Assembly (NCBI RefSeq): GCF_030408775.1
Contig: NZ_CP047210.1
Location: 2,108,001 to 2,172,000 of the forward strand
DNA from: Corynebacterium fournieri
GTDB taxonomy: Bacteria; Actinomycetota; Actinomycetes; Mycobacteriales; Mycobacteriaceae
Direction of reading: 5' to 3'
Length of the DNA stretch: 64,000 nucleotides
Part shown: piece after piece, positions 33,885-42,023 of the stretch
Position numbering within the stretch: the first letter of the stretch is position 1
Layout of the letters: each line of letters opens with the position of its first letter
Notes under the pieces: generated by a model
Database searches by the model: none
Told to the model about the DNA's origin: nothing
The model's input: the letters and a program-made list of their open reading frames with translations, nothing else
Program-made: the position numbers and the translations under genes

Positions 33885-35177
33885 ATGCAGATGACCGTGG
33901 CGGATATCGTCGACACCCTCTTCCCCGCTGGCACCCCATTCAAGTGGGAAGCCTTCGACGGCTCATCAACGGGACCGGCGGATGCCAAGCACACTGTGAA
34001 GGTGAACAGCCCCGGGGGCCTGTCCTACATTGTCACCCACCCCGGCGACGTCGGCCTCGCCCGCGCCTGGGTCACCGATGGCTTGGCGGTTGAAGGCGCG
34101 CACCTCGCGCACCCCTACGACGTCTTCGACGACATGCGCACCCTCTACAACAACCACAAGCGCCCCAACCCGCGCGAGCTCGTCCGAATCGCGCGCGCCC
34201 TGCGCTCCATGGGCGCACTGCAGATCCAGCCAATCCCGGAGGCGGAGCAAGCGTCCTGGCTTGAGCGCACAATCCGCCAGGGCCTCGCCCCGCACTCGAA
34301 GGAACGCGACGCCCAGGTCATTTCGTCCCACTACGACGTGGGCAACGACTTCTACGAGCTGTTCCTCGGCGACTCCATGGCCTACACCTGCGCCTACTAC
34401 CCCACCCCGGACGCCACGCTCGACGAGGCGCAGGAAAACAAGTTCCGCCTCGTCTTTGAAAAGATGAACCTCAAGCCCGGCGACAAGCACCTCGACGTCG
34501 GCTGCGGCTGGGGCTCCATGGTGCGTTACGCAGCCCGCCGGGGCGTGAAGTCCCTGGGCGTTACCCTGTCGAAGGAGCAAGCCGAGTGGGCGCAGGCGAA
34601 GATCAAGGAGGAGGGCCTCGAGGACCTCGCGGAGGTGCGCTTCTTGGACTACCGCGACGTCACCGAGACCGGCTTCGACGGCATCTCTTCAATCGGTCTG
34701 CTTGAGCACATCGGGGTGAAGAATTTCGCCTCGTACTTTGAGTTCCTCGCCGGCAAGCTGCGCCCGGGTGGCGTGATGGTCAACCACTGCATCACCTACC
34801 CGGACAACCACAAGACGCCGCAGGGCGACTTCATCAACCGCTACATCTTCCCGGACGGCGAGCTCACCGGCTCCGGCACGATCATCCACGAGATGCAGGA
34901 CCACGGCTTCGAAGTCTTCCACGAGGAAAACATCCGCTTCGACTACATGCGCACGCTGCACGACTGGTGCGAGAACCTCAAGGCCAATTGGGACGAGGCA
35001 GTCGCGCTCGTCGGCGAGAACACCGCCAAGCTGTGGGGAATGTACATGGCGGGCTCCGAATGGGGTTTCGAGCACGACGTCGTGGAGCTGCACCAGGTCG
35101 TGGGCATCAAGCTTGCTAGCGACGGCTCCCGCGCCGGCACACCTGAGCGCCGGTGGTGGAACGACTCGGTGTTCTAG
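33885..35177 (+). CDS. SAM-dependent fatty acid methyltransferase (TmsB/BfaB, cyclopropane synthase family)
   Basis: About 430 residues of the cyclopropane-fatty-acid synthase family. Blocks: SSHYDVGNDFYELFLGDSMAYTCAYY, SAM loop LDVGCGWGSMVRYAARR, GVTLSKEQAEWA, and the catalytic-region ISSIGLLEHIGVKNFASYF and NHCITYP. An N-terminal extension of about 130 residues is as in UfaA1/TmsB proteins. It acts on phospholipid oleoyl chains, giving 10-methylene-stearate. AGGAGA before the ATG at 33885 supports this start over the ATG at 33879. It follows the reductase gene by 10 bp. Confidence 0.85.
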   Translation: MQMTVADIVDTLFPAGTPFKWEAFDGSSTGPADAKHTVKVNSPGGLSYIVTHPGDVGLARAWVTDGLAVEGAHLAHPYDVFDDMRTLYNNHKRPNPRELVRIARALRSMGALQIQPIPEAEQASWLERTIRQGLAPHSKERDAQVISSHYDVGNDFYELFLGDSMAYTCAYYPTPDATLDEAQENKFRLVFEKMNLKPGDKHLDVGCGWGSMVRYAARRGVKSLGVTLSKEQAEWAQAKIKEEGLEDLAEVRFLDYRDVTETGFDGISSIGLLEHIGVKNFASYFEFLAGKLRPGGVMVNHCITYPDNHKTPQGDFINRYIFPDGELTGSGTIIHEMQDHGFEVFHEENIRFDYMRTLHDWCENLKANWDEAVALVGENTAKLWGMYMAGSEWGFEHDVVELHQVVGIKLASDGSRAGTPERRWWNDSVF

Positions 35178-35178
35178 A

Positions 35179-35538
35179 ATGGCTGGCATGCGCAACACCA
35201 TCTCCAAGCCCTACGCCATCGCCGCCGACTACGTCGCCATCGCGGTGTTTGCCCTGCTCGCCCGCGCCGCCCACCAGACCGAGGAGATGCCGTTCAACTT
35301 CACCGGCTGGCTGTCCACCCTGTGGCCGTTTGCCCTGGGGGTCACGCTGGGTTGGCTGATCACGCGCAAGGACAACGGCGGGGTCATCTGGATCGTCACC
35401 GTGGTCACCGGCCTGGTCATCTGGGGCATCCGCAACCAGGACATCCCCCACTGGTCCTTCATCGTGGTCGCCACGGTGATGTCCGCGCTGCTTATGCTCG
35501 GCTGGCGCAGCGCGGCGAAACTCGTGCGCAAAAACTAA
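35179..35538 (+). CDS. DUF3054 membrane protein
   Basis: 119 residues, four helices. The layout matches DUF3054: DYVAIAVFALLARAAHQ, LSTLWPFALGVTLGWLI, VTGLVIWGIRNQDIPHWSFIVVATVMSALLMLGWR. Function unknown. It follows the fatty acid methyltransferase by one base and shares a strong terminator region, so it is the third gene of this operon. It may be a membrane partner of the pathway; similar small third genes occur in other tms operons, though I cannot confirm they are the same family. Confidence 0.82.
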   Translation: MAGMRNTISKPYAIAADYVAIAVFALLARAAHQTEEMPFNFTGWLSTLWPFALGVTLGWLITRKDNGGVIWIVTVVTGLVIWGIRNQDIPHWSFIVVATVMSALLMLGWRSAAKLVRKN

Positions 35539-35540
35539 AA

Positions 35541-35566
35541 CGCACCTGCCAAACAAGGCGGGTGCG
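35541..35566. terminator. Bidirectional terminator between the methyl-branched fatty acid operon and the mycolate operon
   Basis: CGCACCTGCC pairs with GGCGGGTGCG around AAACAA. On the minus strand it is followed by TTTTAGTTTTT, a clear T-run, so it ends the pks13-accD3 transcript after the 36-codon ORF. On the plus strand it lies just after the DUF3054 gene. Confidence 0.88.
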
Positions 35567-35581
35567 CGGGCTGCCGGCGGG

Positions 35582-35692
35582 CTAGAAGCCGATGCCGAAG
35601 TTCCAGGCCGGGTCGCCGGTCTGGATGCCGTTGACGAACCAGACAAGCATGCTGATGAGGTCGCCGACGATGTCGAGGGTGGAAGAGAGCAT
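35582..35692 (-). CDS. 36-residue amphipathic peptide coupled to accD3
   Basis: A 36-codon ORF, MLSSTLDIVGDLISMLVW, then FVNGIQTGDPAWNFGIGF. The first 24 residues form an amphipathic helix (L2, L6, V9, L12/13, L16, V20, I23 on one face; S, D, N, Q on the other); the tail is aromatic. Length, acidity and helix resemble corynebacterial PorA/PorH-type outer-membrane peptides, which have no signal sequence and carry mycolate on serine. AGAAAGG starts at the accD3 stop, 7 bases before the ATG, and the operon terminator follows the stop by 15 bp, so it is within the mycolate transcript. The ORF and signals are seen; porin or mycoloylated-protein identity is inference. Confidence 0.6.
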   Translation of the reverse strand: MLSSTLDIVGDLISMLVWFVNGIQTGDPAWNFGIGF

Positions 35693-35704
35693 GGGAAAAC
35701 CTTT

Positions 35705-37246
35705 CTAGAGGGGGCTAATGGTGTGTTTCTTCGGCAAGTCGAATTCCTGCTTGGAGGCTAGCTGCCGAAGGGCTCGTCGCAAAGCGACGCGGGTCTGCGA
35801 GGGCTCAATCATCTGGTCGATGTAACCGCGCTCCGCCGCGACGTACGGCGAGGTCATCTCGGCGTCGTAGAAGTCCATGAACATCTTCTTCATGGCCTCG
35901 CGCTGCGCCGGGTCCTCGATGGCCGCGAGCTGCTTGCCCTGCAGCATCACCACCGCCGCCGACGAACCCATCACCGCGATCTGGGCGGTGGGCCACGCCA
36001 GGTTGATGTCGCCGTTGAGGTTCTTCGACCCCATCACCGCGTACGCGCCGCCGTAGGCCTTGCGCACGACCAGCGTCACCTTCGGCACGGTGGCCTCCAC
36101 CCCAGCAAAGGCGAACTTCGCGCCGCGGTGGATCAGCCCCTCGCGCTCCTGGTCCACGCCCGGCAGGTAGCCCGGGGTGTCCACGACGTAGACAACGGGG
36201 ATGTTGTAGGCATCGCAGGTGCGGATGAAACGCGCGCCCTTGTCGGCGGCGTCCGCGTCGATGCAGCCCGCGGCGTACATCGGGTTGTTGGCCACGAACC
36301 CGACGGCGCGGCCGTCGATGCGCCCGAACGCGCAGATCAGGTTTTCCGCGTAGCCGGCCTGCACCTCAACCAGGTCCTCGTCGTCACCCAGCTGCACGAG
36401 CAGGTCCATCATGTCGTAGCCGGCGTTGGTGTCGTCCGGCATGAAGGTGTCCAGGGCGGTGTCGTCGAGGTCCTCGTCCGCCTGCGCCGCGACGACGGGT
36501 GCCGCGTCGAACGTGGACGTCGGCAGGTGCGCGAGCAGGTCCTTGACGTAGTCGAAAGCGTCCTCCTCGGAGGCGACCACGGCCTGGATGTTGCCGGCCG
36601 CCTCCTGCACGCGCGCGCCGCCGAGCTCGGCGGAGGTGATGTCCTCGCCGGTGACCTCGCGGATCACGTTCGGGCCGGTGACGTACATTTCGGACTCGCC
36701 CTCGACCGCGACGACGAAGTCGGTGGTCACTGGGGCGTAGACGGCGCCACCGGCGGACTTGCCCAGCATGATGGAGATCTGCGGCACACGCCCGGACAGT
36801 GGCAGCTGGCGCTTGGCAATCTCGGAGTACATCGCCAACGACGTCACCGCGTCTTGGATGCGCGCGCCGCCGGAGTCCTGGATGCCGATCACGGGGCAGG
36901 AGATCTTGATGGCAAACTCCATCACCTCGGTGACCTTGCGCCCGAACGTCACGCCGACAGAGCCGCCGTAGACGGTTTTGTCGTGGGCGTAAACGGCGAC
37001 CGGGCGGCCGTCGATGCGCCCGTAGCCGGTGACCACGCCGTCGGAGTACACCGCGTCGGGGTCGCCGGGGGTGCGTGCCAGCGCCCCGATTTCGACGAAG
37101 GAGCCTTCGTCCAGCAGCGCGTCGATGCGCTGGCGCGGGGTGGTGCGCCCGGCGTCGTCGCGGCGCTTGCGGGAGCGCTCGGAGCCGGGGTCCTGCGCCT
37201 TGTCCAGGCGCTCGCGCAGGTCGGCGAGTTTGTCTGCGGTACTCAT
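35705..37246 (-). CDS. accD3: Acyl-CoA carboxylase beta subunit AccD3 (mycolate synthesis)
   Basis: 513 residues of the carboxyltransferase type. Together with an AccA/BccA biotin subunit it carboxylates the long acyl-CoA that becomes the alpha-branch for Pks13. The oxyanion-forming Gly pairs occur in SGGARIQDAVTSLAMYSEI and in VVYVDTPGYLPGVDQEREG-like blocks; SAGGAVYAPVTTDFVV is also typical. The start ATG overlaps the pks13 stop (ATGA), with AGGGAAG upstream. The order fadD32-pks13-accD3 matches Corynebacterium glutamicum accD3 and mycobacterial accD4. Confidence 0.95.
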   Translation of the reverse strand: MSTADKLADLRERLDKAQDPGSERSRKRRDDAGRTTPRQRIDALLDEGSFVEIGALARTPGDPDAVYSDGVVTGYGRIDGRPVAVYAHDKTVYGGSVGVTFGRKVTEVMEFAIKISCPVIGIQDSGGARIQDAVTSLAMYSEIAKRQLPLSGRVPQISIMLGKSAGGAVYAPVTTDFVVAVEGESEMYVTGPNVIREVTGEDITSAELGGARVQEAAGNIQAVVASEEDAFDYVKDLLAHLPTSTFDAAPVVAAQADEDLDDTALDTFMPDDTNAGYDMMDLLVQLGDDEDLVEVQAGYAENLICAFGRIDGRAVGFVANNPMYAAGCIDADAADKGARFIRTCDAYNIPVVYVVDTPGYLPGVDQEREGLIHRGAKFAFAGVEATVPKVTLVVRKAYGGAYAVMGSKNLNGDINLAWPTAQIAVMGSSAAVVMLQGKQLAAIEDPAQREAMKKMFMDFYDAEMTSPYVAAERGYIDQMIEPSQTRVALRRALRQLASKQEFDLPKKHTISPL

Positions 37247-40200
37247 CGCTTCCCTTCGATCCATGCGTTCATGTGCTTGCCGACGATCCCCACCGCCGGC
37301 TCGTCCACCACCGCGAGGTGGTCGCCGGGCAGGTGGACGATAGTCAGGTCGTCCACGATAGCGCCCCAGCCGCCGTCCTCGTCGATGTGCGCGTAGTTCG
37401 GCTCGAGCTGGATCGCACCGTCGTGCATGCGCTCGGCGCGGAACAGCAGTACCGGCACCTCAACGTCGGCCCAGCGGGTGAAGTCCAGGTGGTTGAGGAT
37501 CTGGTTGTCCACGAAGCTGGCCCGCTGGTGCTCCAACACGCCGGCCGCCAGTCCGTGCTCGGAGGCGTCGGTGGTGGCGAGAAACTCGGTGAGCATCTGT
37601 AGCAGCGCGTCCTCGCCGGCGGTTTCGAGCAGCTCGTAGGGCACCTCGAAGTCCAGCCCGTACGTCTCCTTGGCAAAGGCGGCGTAGCGGCCCCAGCGCG
37701 CCTTCGTTTCCTCGAGCGTGTCCGGGATCGGCTCGGACGGCTGGGTGGTGTCCAACAGCGCGATGAACTCGATGCGCTCGTTGCCCAGCTGGTGCGCAAC
37801 CTCGTAGGCCAGCGCGCCGCCGAACGACCAGCCGGCCAGCACGACCTTGCGCTCGCCTGCGATCTGTTCGATGTCGCGGACGTACTGCGCTGCGCGCTCC
37901 TCCAGCGAGCCTTCGAGGCGCTCCACGCCGTAGACCGGCACATCGTCGTTCAAGCGGCGTGCGAGCGGGGCATAGACTGACGACGACCCACCTGCCGGGT
38001 GGAACACGAACACCGGGGGCGGTCCTCCTGCTTCGGCCCCATCCGGTTGATTGAAGACGCGGATGTTGCCGTCCACAGGCGTCTCCAGGCCCTCGCGGAC
38101 TTTGTTCGCCAGCGGCTCGAGCGTCTCGGCGGCGCGCACGTCGGCGGCGGTGACCTCGATGCCGGAGCGCTCCGTCAGGTGCGCGGCGATCTCGCCGGCC
38201 TGCTCGTCGGTGATCTCCGGCAGCGGCGACGTCACTCCGGCCGCGGCGGCACCGGCGTGCTTCGCCCAAGCACCGAAGACCATGCGTTCCGACGCGTCGC
38301 GCGGCGCAACACCAACGCCCTGCGCCTTTTCGGCGGCGGCCGCCGGGTCGCGGGCGTCGTTGTTTTCCGCCATCGGCTGCGGCGCGTCCGACTTGCCGGC
38401 GACGGCGTCTTCGACGATGCGGATCACGTCGGCGACGGAGGCGTCGCGAAGCGTCTGCACCTGCAACGGCGGGATCTGGAAGTCATTTTCCACGCGGTTT
38501 TTGATGCGCATGCCCATCAGGGAGTCGAGGCCGAGGTCGATCAGCGGCAGCTCGTCGGGCAGGTCCGCGGCGTCGTAGCCCATGGACTCGGAGACGATGT
38601 CGCGCAGGCGGTCCTCCACCGACTCGCCGGAGTTGGGGTCCCAACGCACGGCATCGTCGGTGTCGTTGATGTTTTCCTCGGAGGCGTCGAACACCGAAGG
38701 TTCGTCGTCAAGCGGTTGCTCCATGACCCCTTGCACCGGCGCCCGCTCGATGGTGGAGGCGAAGCCCTCTGCCACCAGCGCAGAACCGTCGTACACCTTG
38801 ACGGACACCCCGCCCAGCGAGGACGCGACCACCGTGGTCACCTCGCCGTCAGCGGGCAGGTAGCCATGCTCCTCGGTAGCCACCACGCGCGCCCCGGGGG
38901 CGACCTCCGCAGCGGCGGATTCGATGAGCTGGTGCGGGCTGAAGATCTGGTCCGCGGCGGTGGCGAACGCCACCTCGCCGCCAGGCAGCGTCACGCGCGA
39001 GCCCAACAGCGAGGCACGCGAGGACGACGGGCGCGCCGGCGTCCAGTGGTCCACCTGCTTGAACGCGGTCTTCGGCGCCTGCACCACGCGCCCATCGCCG
39101 TAGAACGCGCCGAAATCCACCGGCATGCCGCCGACGTACAGCTTCGCGGCCAGGTCCAGCAGGGACTCCAGCTCGTCCACCTTGCGCTTGGTGGTGTAGA
39201 GCAGCTGGGCGTCGGGCTTGCCGGAGGCGAACGCGGTGTTCATCATGCCCATCAGCGCCACCGGGTTCGGGGTGACTTCCACCAGCGTGGTGTGTCCTGC
39301 CGCGAAGGCCGCCTCGGTGGCGTCCTGGAAGTACACCGGCTGGCGGGTCATGCGCAGGAAGTAGGCGTCGTCGTGGACGATCTGGCCGGGCTGGTACACC
39401 TCGCCACGGTCCACGGAGGAAAACAGCGGCACGGTCAGCGGCTTGGCTTTAACACCTGCGATTTCGCCGGCGAGGTCGCCCATGATCGGGTCGAGGGCGC
39501 TGGTGTGGCCGGCGCCGCGCACGTTGAGCTTGCGCGCGAACTTCTCCTCGGCCTCCAGCGTGGCCACGAGGTAGTCGACGGCCTTGCCCGGCCCGCCGAC
39601 GGTGGTCATGCCGGGGCCTGCGTACACGGCCGGCTCAACACCCGCCGCCTGCGCATGCGTGGCGACGAACTCCGCCAGGTCATCCCGCGACAACTCCACA
39701 ACCGCCATCGCGCCTTCCTGGTCGGTGCCGGCGATCATGGCCTCGCCCTCGCCCATCAGGCGGGCGCGGGTGGTGGCGATGAGGATGCAGTCCTCCGCGC
39801 TCAAACCGCCGGCGCCGTAGGCCGCGGCGATCTCACCCATGGACATGCCCATCGTCGCGGCGGGGGTGATGCCGGCGGCGGCGAGCAGGTCGGTCTGGGC
39901 GATCTGGATGGCGGTGATGGTGACCTGGCCGTTTTCGGTGTCGTAGGTCAGCTCGTCGTTGTCGATGATCTCCAGGGCGGACCAGCCGGCCTGGAACTGG
40001 ATCATCTCATCCAACTCGCGCATGCGGCGCGCGAACAGCGGGGAGCGCGCGATGAGTTCCTTGGCCATCTTGCGGTGCTGGGAGCCGAAGCCGGAGTAGA
40101 CGAACACCGGCCCCATCGGCGTGGGCGCGTCGGCGGCGGCGATGCCGGGACCGATCTTGCCGTCGGCGACCTGGCGCAGGCGGCGCACGGCTTCCTCGAC

Positions 40201-41988
40201 GCCAGTCGCCTGCACAACGGCGGCGGAGCGACCGTGGTTGCGCTTGGCCAGGGAGCGCGCCACCGGGATCAGGTCCTCGTCGGCGCGGCCTTCGAGGAAG
40301 TCCGCCAGGTACCCGGCGGCTTCCTTGCGGCGCGACGGCAGCAGGCCGGTCACCGGCAGCGCGGCCGTTGCCACGCCCTCGAACGCCGGCGCCGCCTCGG
40401 GGGCATCGGAATCTGCCAGGTCGTAGTCGGCCGGGTCGTAGTCGGCCACCACCACGTGCGCGTTCGTGCCGCCGAACCCGAAGCCGGAGACGCCGGCGAC
40501 GCGGCGGCCGGAGTAGCGCGGCCACTCGCGCGGGTCCTGGACGACCTCGATGCGCTCGGCGTCGAAGTCGACGTAGTGGTTCGGGCCGGAGAAGTTGATG
40601 GACTCGGGGATGGTGTCGTGCTTGAGCGCCTCGAGCACCTTGATCATTGCCACCACACCGGCGGCAGATTCAGAGTGTCCGATGTTGGACTTCGCCGAGC
40701 CCAGCAGCAACGGCGCCTGTGCGTCGCGCCCGCGGCCGAGCACCTCGCCCAGCGCGGTCGCCTCGATCGGGTCGCCCAGGATGGTGCCGGTGCCGTGGGC
40801 CTCGACCAAGTCCACCTCGTGCGGGTCCACGCCGGCGTCAGCGTAGGCGCGGCGCAGCACGTCCACCTGCGCTTCCGGGTTCGGGGCGGTCAGGCCGTTG
40901 GAGTGGCCGTCGGAGTTCGTCGCCGTGCCCTTGATCACCGCCAGGATGTCGTCGCCGTCGCGCACCGCGTCCTCGACGCGCTTGAGCACGACGAATCCGG
41001 CGGCGTCGGCGCGGACGATGCCGTCGGCGTCGTCGGAAAAGGCGTGGATGCGCCCGGTCGGCGAGATCACGCCCAGCTCCGAAAACGCCAGGGAGGCAAA
41101 CGGGTTGGCCAGGATGTTCACACCGCCAGCCAGCGCGACGTCTGCTTCGCCGTCGCGAAGCGCGCGCACCGCGTGGTGGACGCTCACCAGCGACGACGAG
41201 CACGCCGTGTCCACGTTCATGGAGGGGCCGCGGAAGTCGAACGCGTAGCTGATCCGGTTCGGGATCACCGCGGAGGACGCGCCGGTCAGCGCGTAGGGGT
41301 GCGCCTCGTTCGGGTCGGCGGCGATGAGCATGCCGTAGTCGTTGTTGGACGAGCCCACGAACACGCCCACCGGCGCGCCGCGCAGCTCGCTCGGCGCCAG
41401 GCCAGCGTCTTCGAGCGCCTCCCACGCCACCTCGAGCATGATGCGCTGCTGCGGGTCCATGTTCTGCGCTTCAAGCGGGGAGATGCCGAAGAACTCGTGG
41501 TCGAAGGACGCGATGCCGTCCATGTACCCGCCGTTGGTGTTCTCCTCGGCCATTTTGGTGCGCACGACCGGATCGCCTAAGTATTCATCCCAGCGCATGG
41601 GAGGAAGTGGGCCGGTGGCGGAACGGCCGTCGAGAAGCATCTGCCAGAACTCGTCGTTGTTGCGCGCGCCCGGGAAGCGCCCCGCGGAGCCCACGACCGC
41701 GATGTCGTGGGTTGCGGGGGTGGCAGTTGCTTGACGACGCACCACCTCCGGCGCCTCCTGCTTCGACGCGAGCAGCGCCTTCGCCAGCGCCGCGACGGTC
41801 GGGTACTGGTACGCGATGGTGGGGTCCACCCGGCGGCCGAGGAGCTGCTCCAGCTCGCCGGAGAGGATCACCGCGTCGCGGGATGCCAGGCCGTAGGTTT
41901 CGAGCGGCGTGGTCGGGTCCACCGAGTCGACGCCCGTGGCGCGCTGGACCCAACTGGTGAGCCACTGGATCAGTTCATGCTCGTTCAT
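37243..41988 (-). CDS. pks13: Polyketide synthase Pks13, mycolate condensing enzyme
   Basis: 1,581 residues. Domains in order: N-terminal ACP (Ser in GLASRDA, about residue 36), ketosynthase with VDTACSSS (Cys near 258), acyltransferase with GMSMGE (near 714), second ACP with GLDSLMG (near 1154), and thioesterase with AGWSFGG (near 1388). It joins a FadD32-activated meromycolate-type chain to a carboxyacyl chain and passes the product to trehalose. Domain order and length are as in Pks13. It overlaps accD3 by 4 bases and follows fadD32 by 35 bp. All catalytic residues I looked for are present. Confidence 0.97.
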   Translation of the reverse strand: MNEHELIQWLTSWVQRATGVDSVDPTTPLETYGLASRDAVILSGELEQLLGRRVDPTIAYQYPTVAALAKALLASKQEAPEVVRRQATATPATHDIAVVGSAGRFPGARNNDEFWQMLLDGRSATGPLPPMRWDEYLGDPVVRTKMAEENTNGGYMDGIASFDHEFFGISPLEAQNMDPQQRIMLEVAWEALEDAGLAPSELRGAPVGVFVGSSNNDYGMLIAADPNEAHPYALTGASSAVIPNRISYAFDFRGPSMNVDTACSSSLVSVHHAVRALRDGEADVALAGGVNILANPFASLAFSELGVISPTGRIHAFSDDADGIVRADAAGFVVLKRVEDAVRDGDDILAVIKGTATNSDGHSNGLTAPNPEAQVDVLRRAYADAGVDPHEVDLVEAHGTGTILGDPIEATALGEVLGRGRDAQAPLLLGSAKSNIGHSESAAGVVAMIKVLEALKHDTIPESINFSGPNHYVDFDAERIEVVQDPREWPRYSGRRVAGVSGFGFGGTNAHVVVADYDPADYDLADSDAPEAAPAFEGVATAALPVTGLLPSRRKEAAGYLADFLEGRADEDLIPVARSLAKRNHGRSAAVVQATGVEEAVRRLRQVADGKIGPGIAAADAPTPMGPVFVYSGFGSQHRKMAKELIARSPLFARRMRELDEMIQFQAGWSALEIIDNDELTYDTENGQVTITAIQIAQTDLLAAAGITPAATMGMSMGEIAAAYGAGGLSAEDCILIATTRARLMGEGEAMIAGTDQEGAMAVVELSRDDLAEFVATHAQAAGVEPAVYAGPGMTTVGGPGKAVDYLVATLEAEEKFARKLNVRGAGHTSALDPIMGDLAGEIAGVKAKPLTVPLFSSVDRGEVYQPGQIVHDDAYFLRMTRQPVYFQDATEAAFAAGHTTLVEVTPNPVALMGMMNTAFASGKPDAQLLYTTKRKVDELESLLDLAAKLYVGGMPVDFGAFYGDGRVVQAPKTAFKQVDHWTPARPSSSRASLLGSRVTLPGGEVAFATAADQIFSPHQLIESAAAEVAPGARVVATEEHGYLPADGEVTTVVASSLGGVSVKVYDGSALVAEGFASTIERAPVQGVMEQPLDDEPSVFDASEENINDTDDAVRWDPNSGESVEDRLRDIVSESMGYDAADLPDELPLIDLGLDSLMGMRIKNRVENDFQIPPLQVQTLRDASVADVIRIVEDAVAGKSDAPQPMAENNDARDPAAAAEKAQGVGVAPRDASERMVFGAWAKHAGAAAAGVTSPLPEITDEQAGEIAAHLTERSGIEVTAADVRAAETLEPLANKVREGLETPVDGNIRVFNQPDGAEAGGPPPVFVFHPAGGSSSVYAPLARRLNDDVPVYGVERLEGSLEERAAQYVRDIEQIAGERKVVLAGWSFGGALAYEVAHQLGNERIEFIALLDTTQPSEPIPDTLEETKARWGRYAAFAKETYGLDFEVPYELLETAGEDALLQMLTEFLATTDASEHGLAAGVLEHQRASFVDNQILNHLDFTRWADVEVPVLLFRAERMHDGAIQLEPNYAHIDEDGGWGAIVDDLTIVHLPGDHLAVVDEPAVGIVGKHMNAWIEGKR

Positions 41989-42023
41989 AACAGTTCAGAC
42001 TATCGGCCTTGCCGGCGGTTGCG

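Noticed and set aside
37999-41580. 1,193-codon plus-strand ORF
   Set aside because: Antisense shadow of pks13, with low-complexity Arg/His/Val/Gly content.
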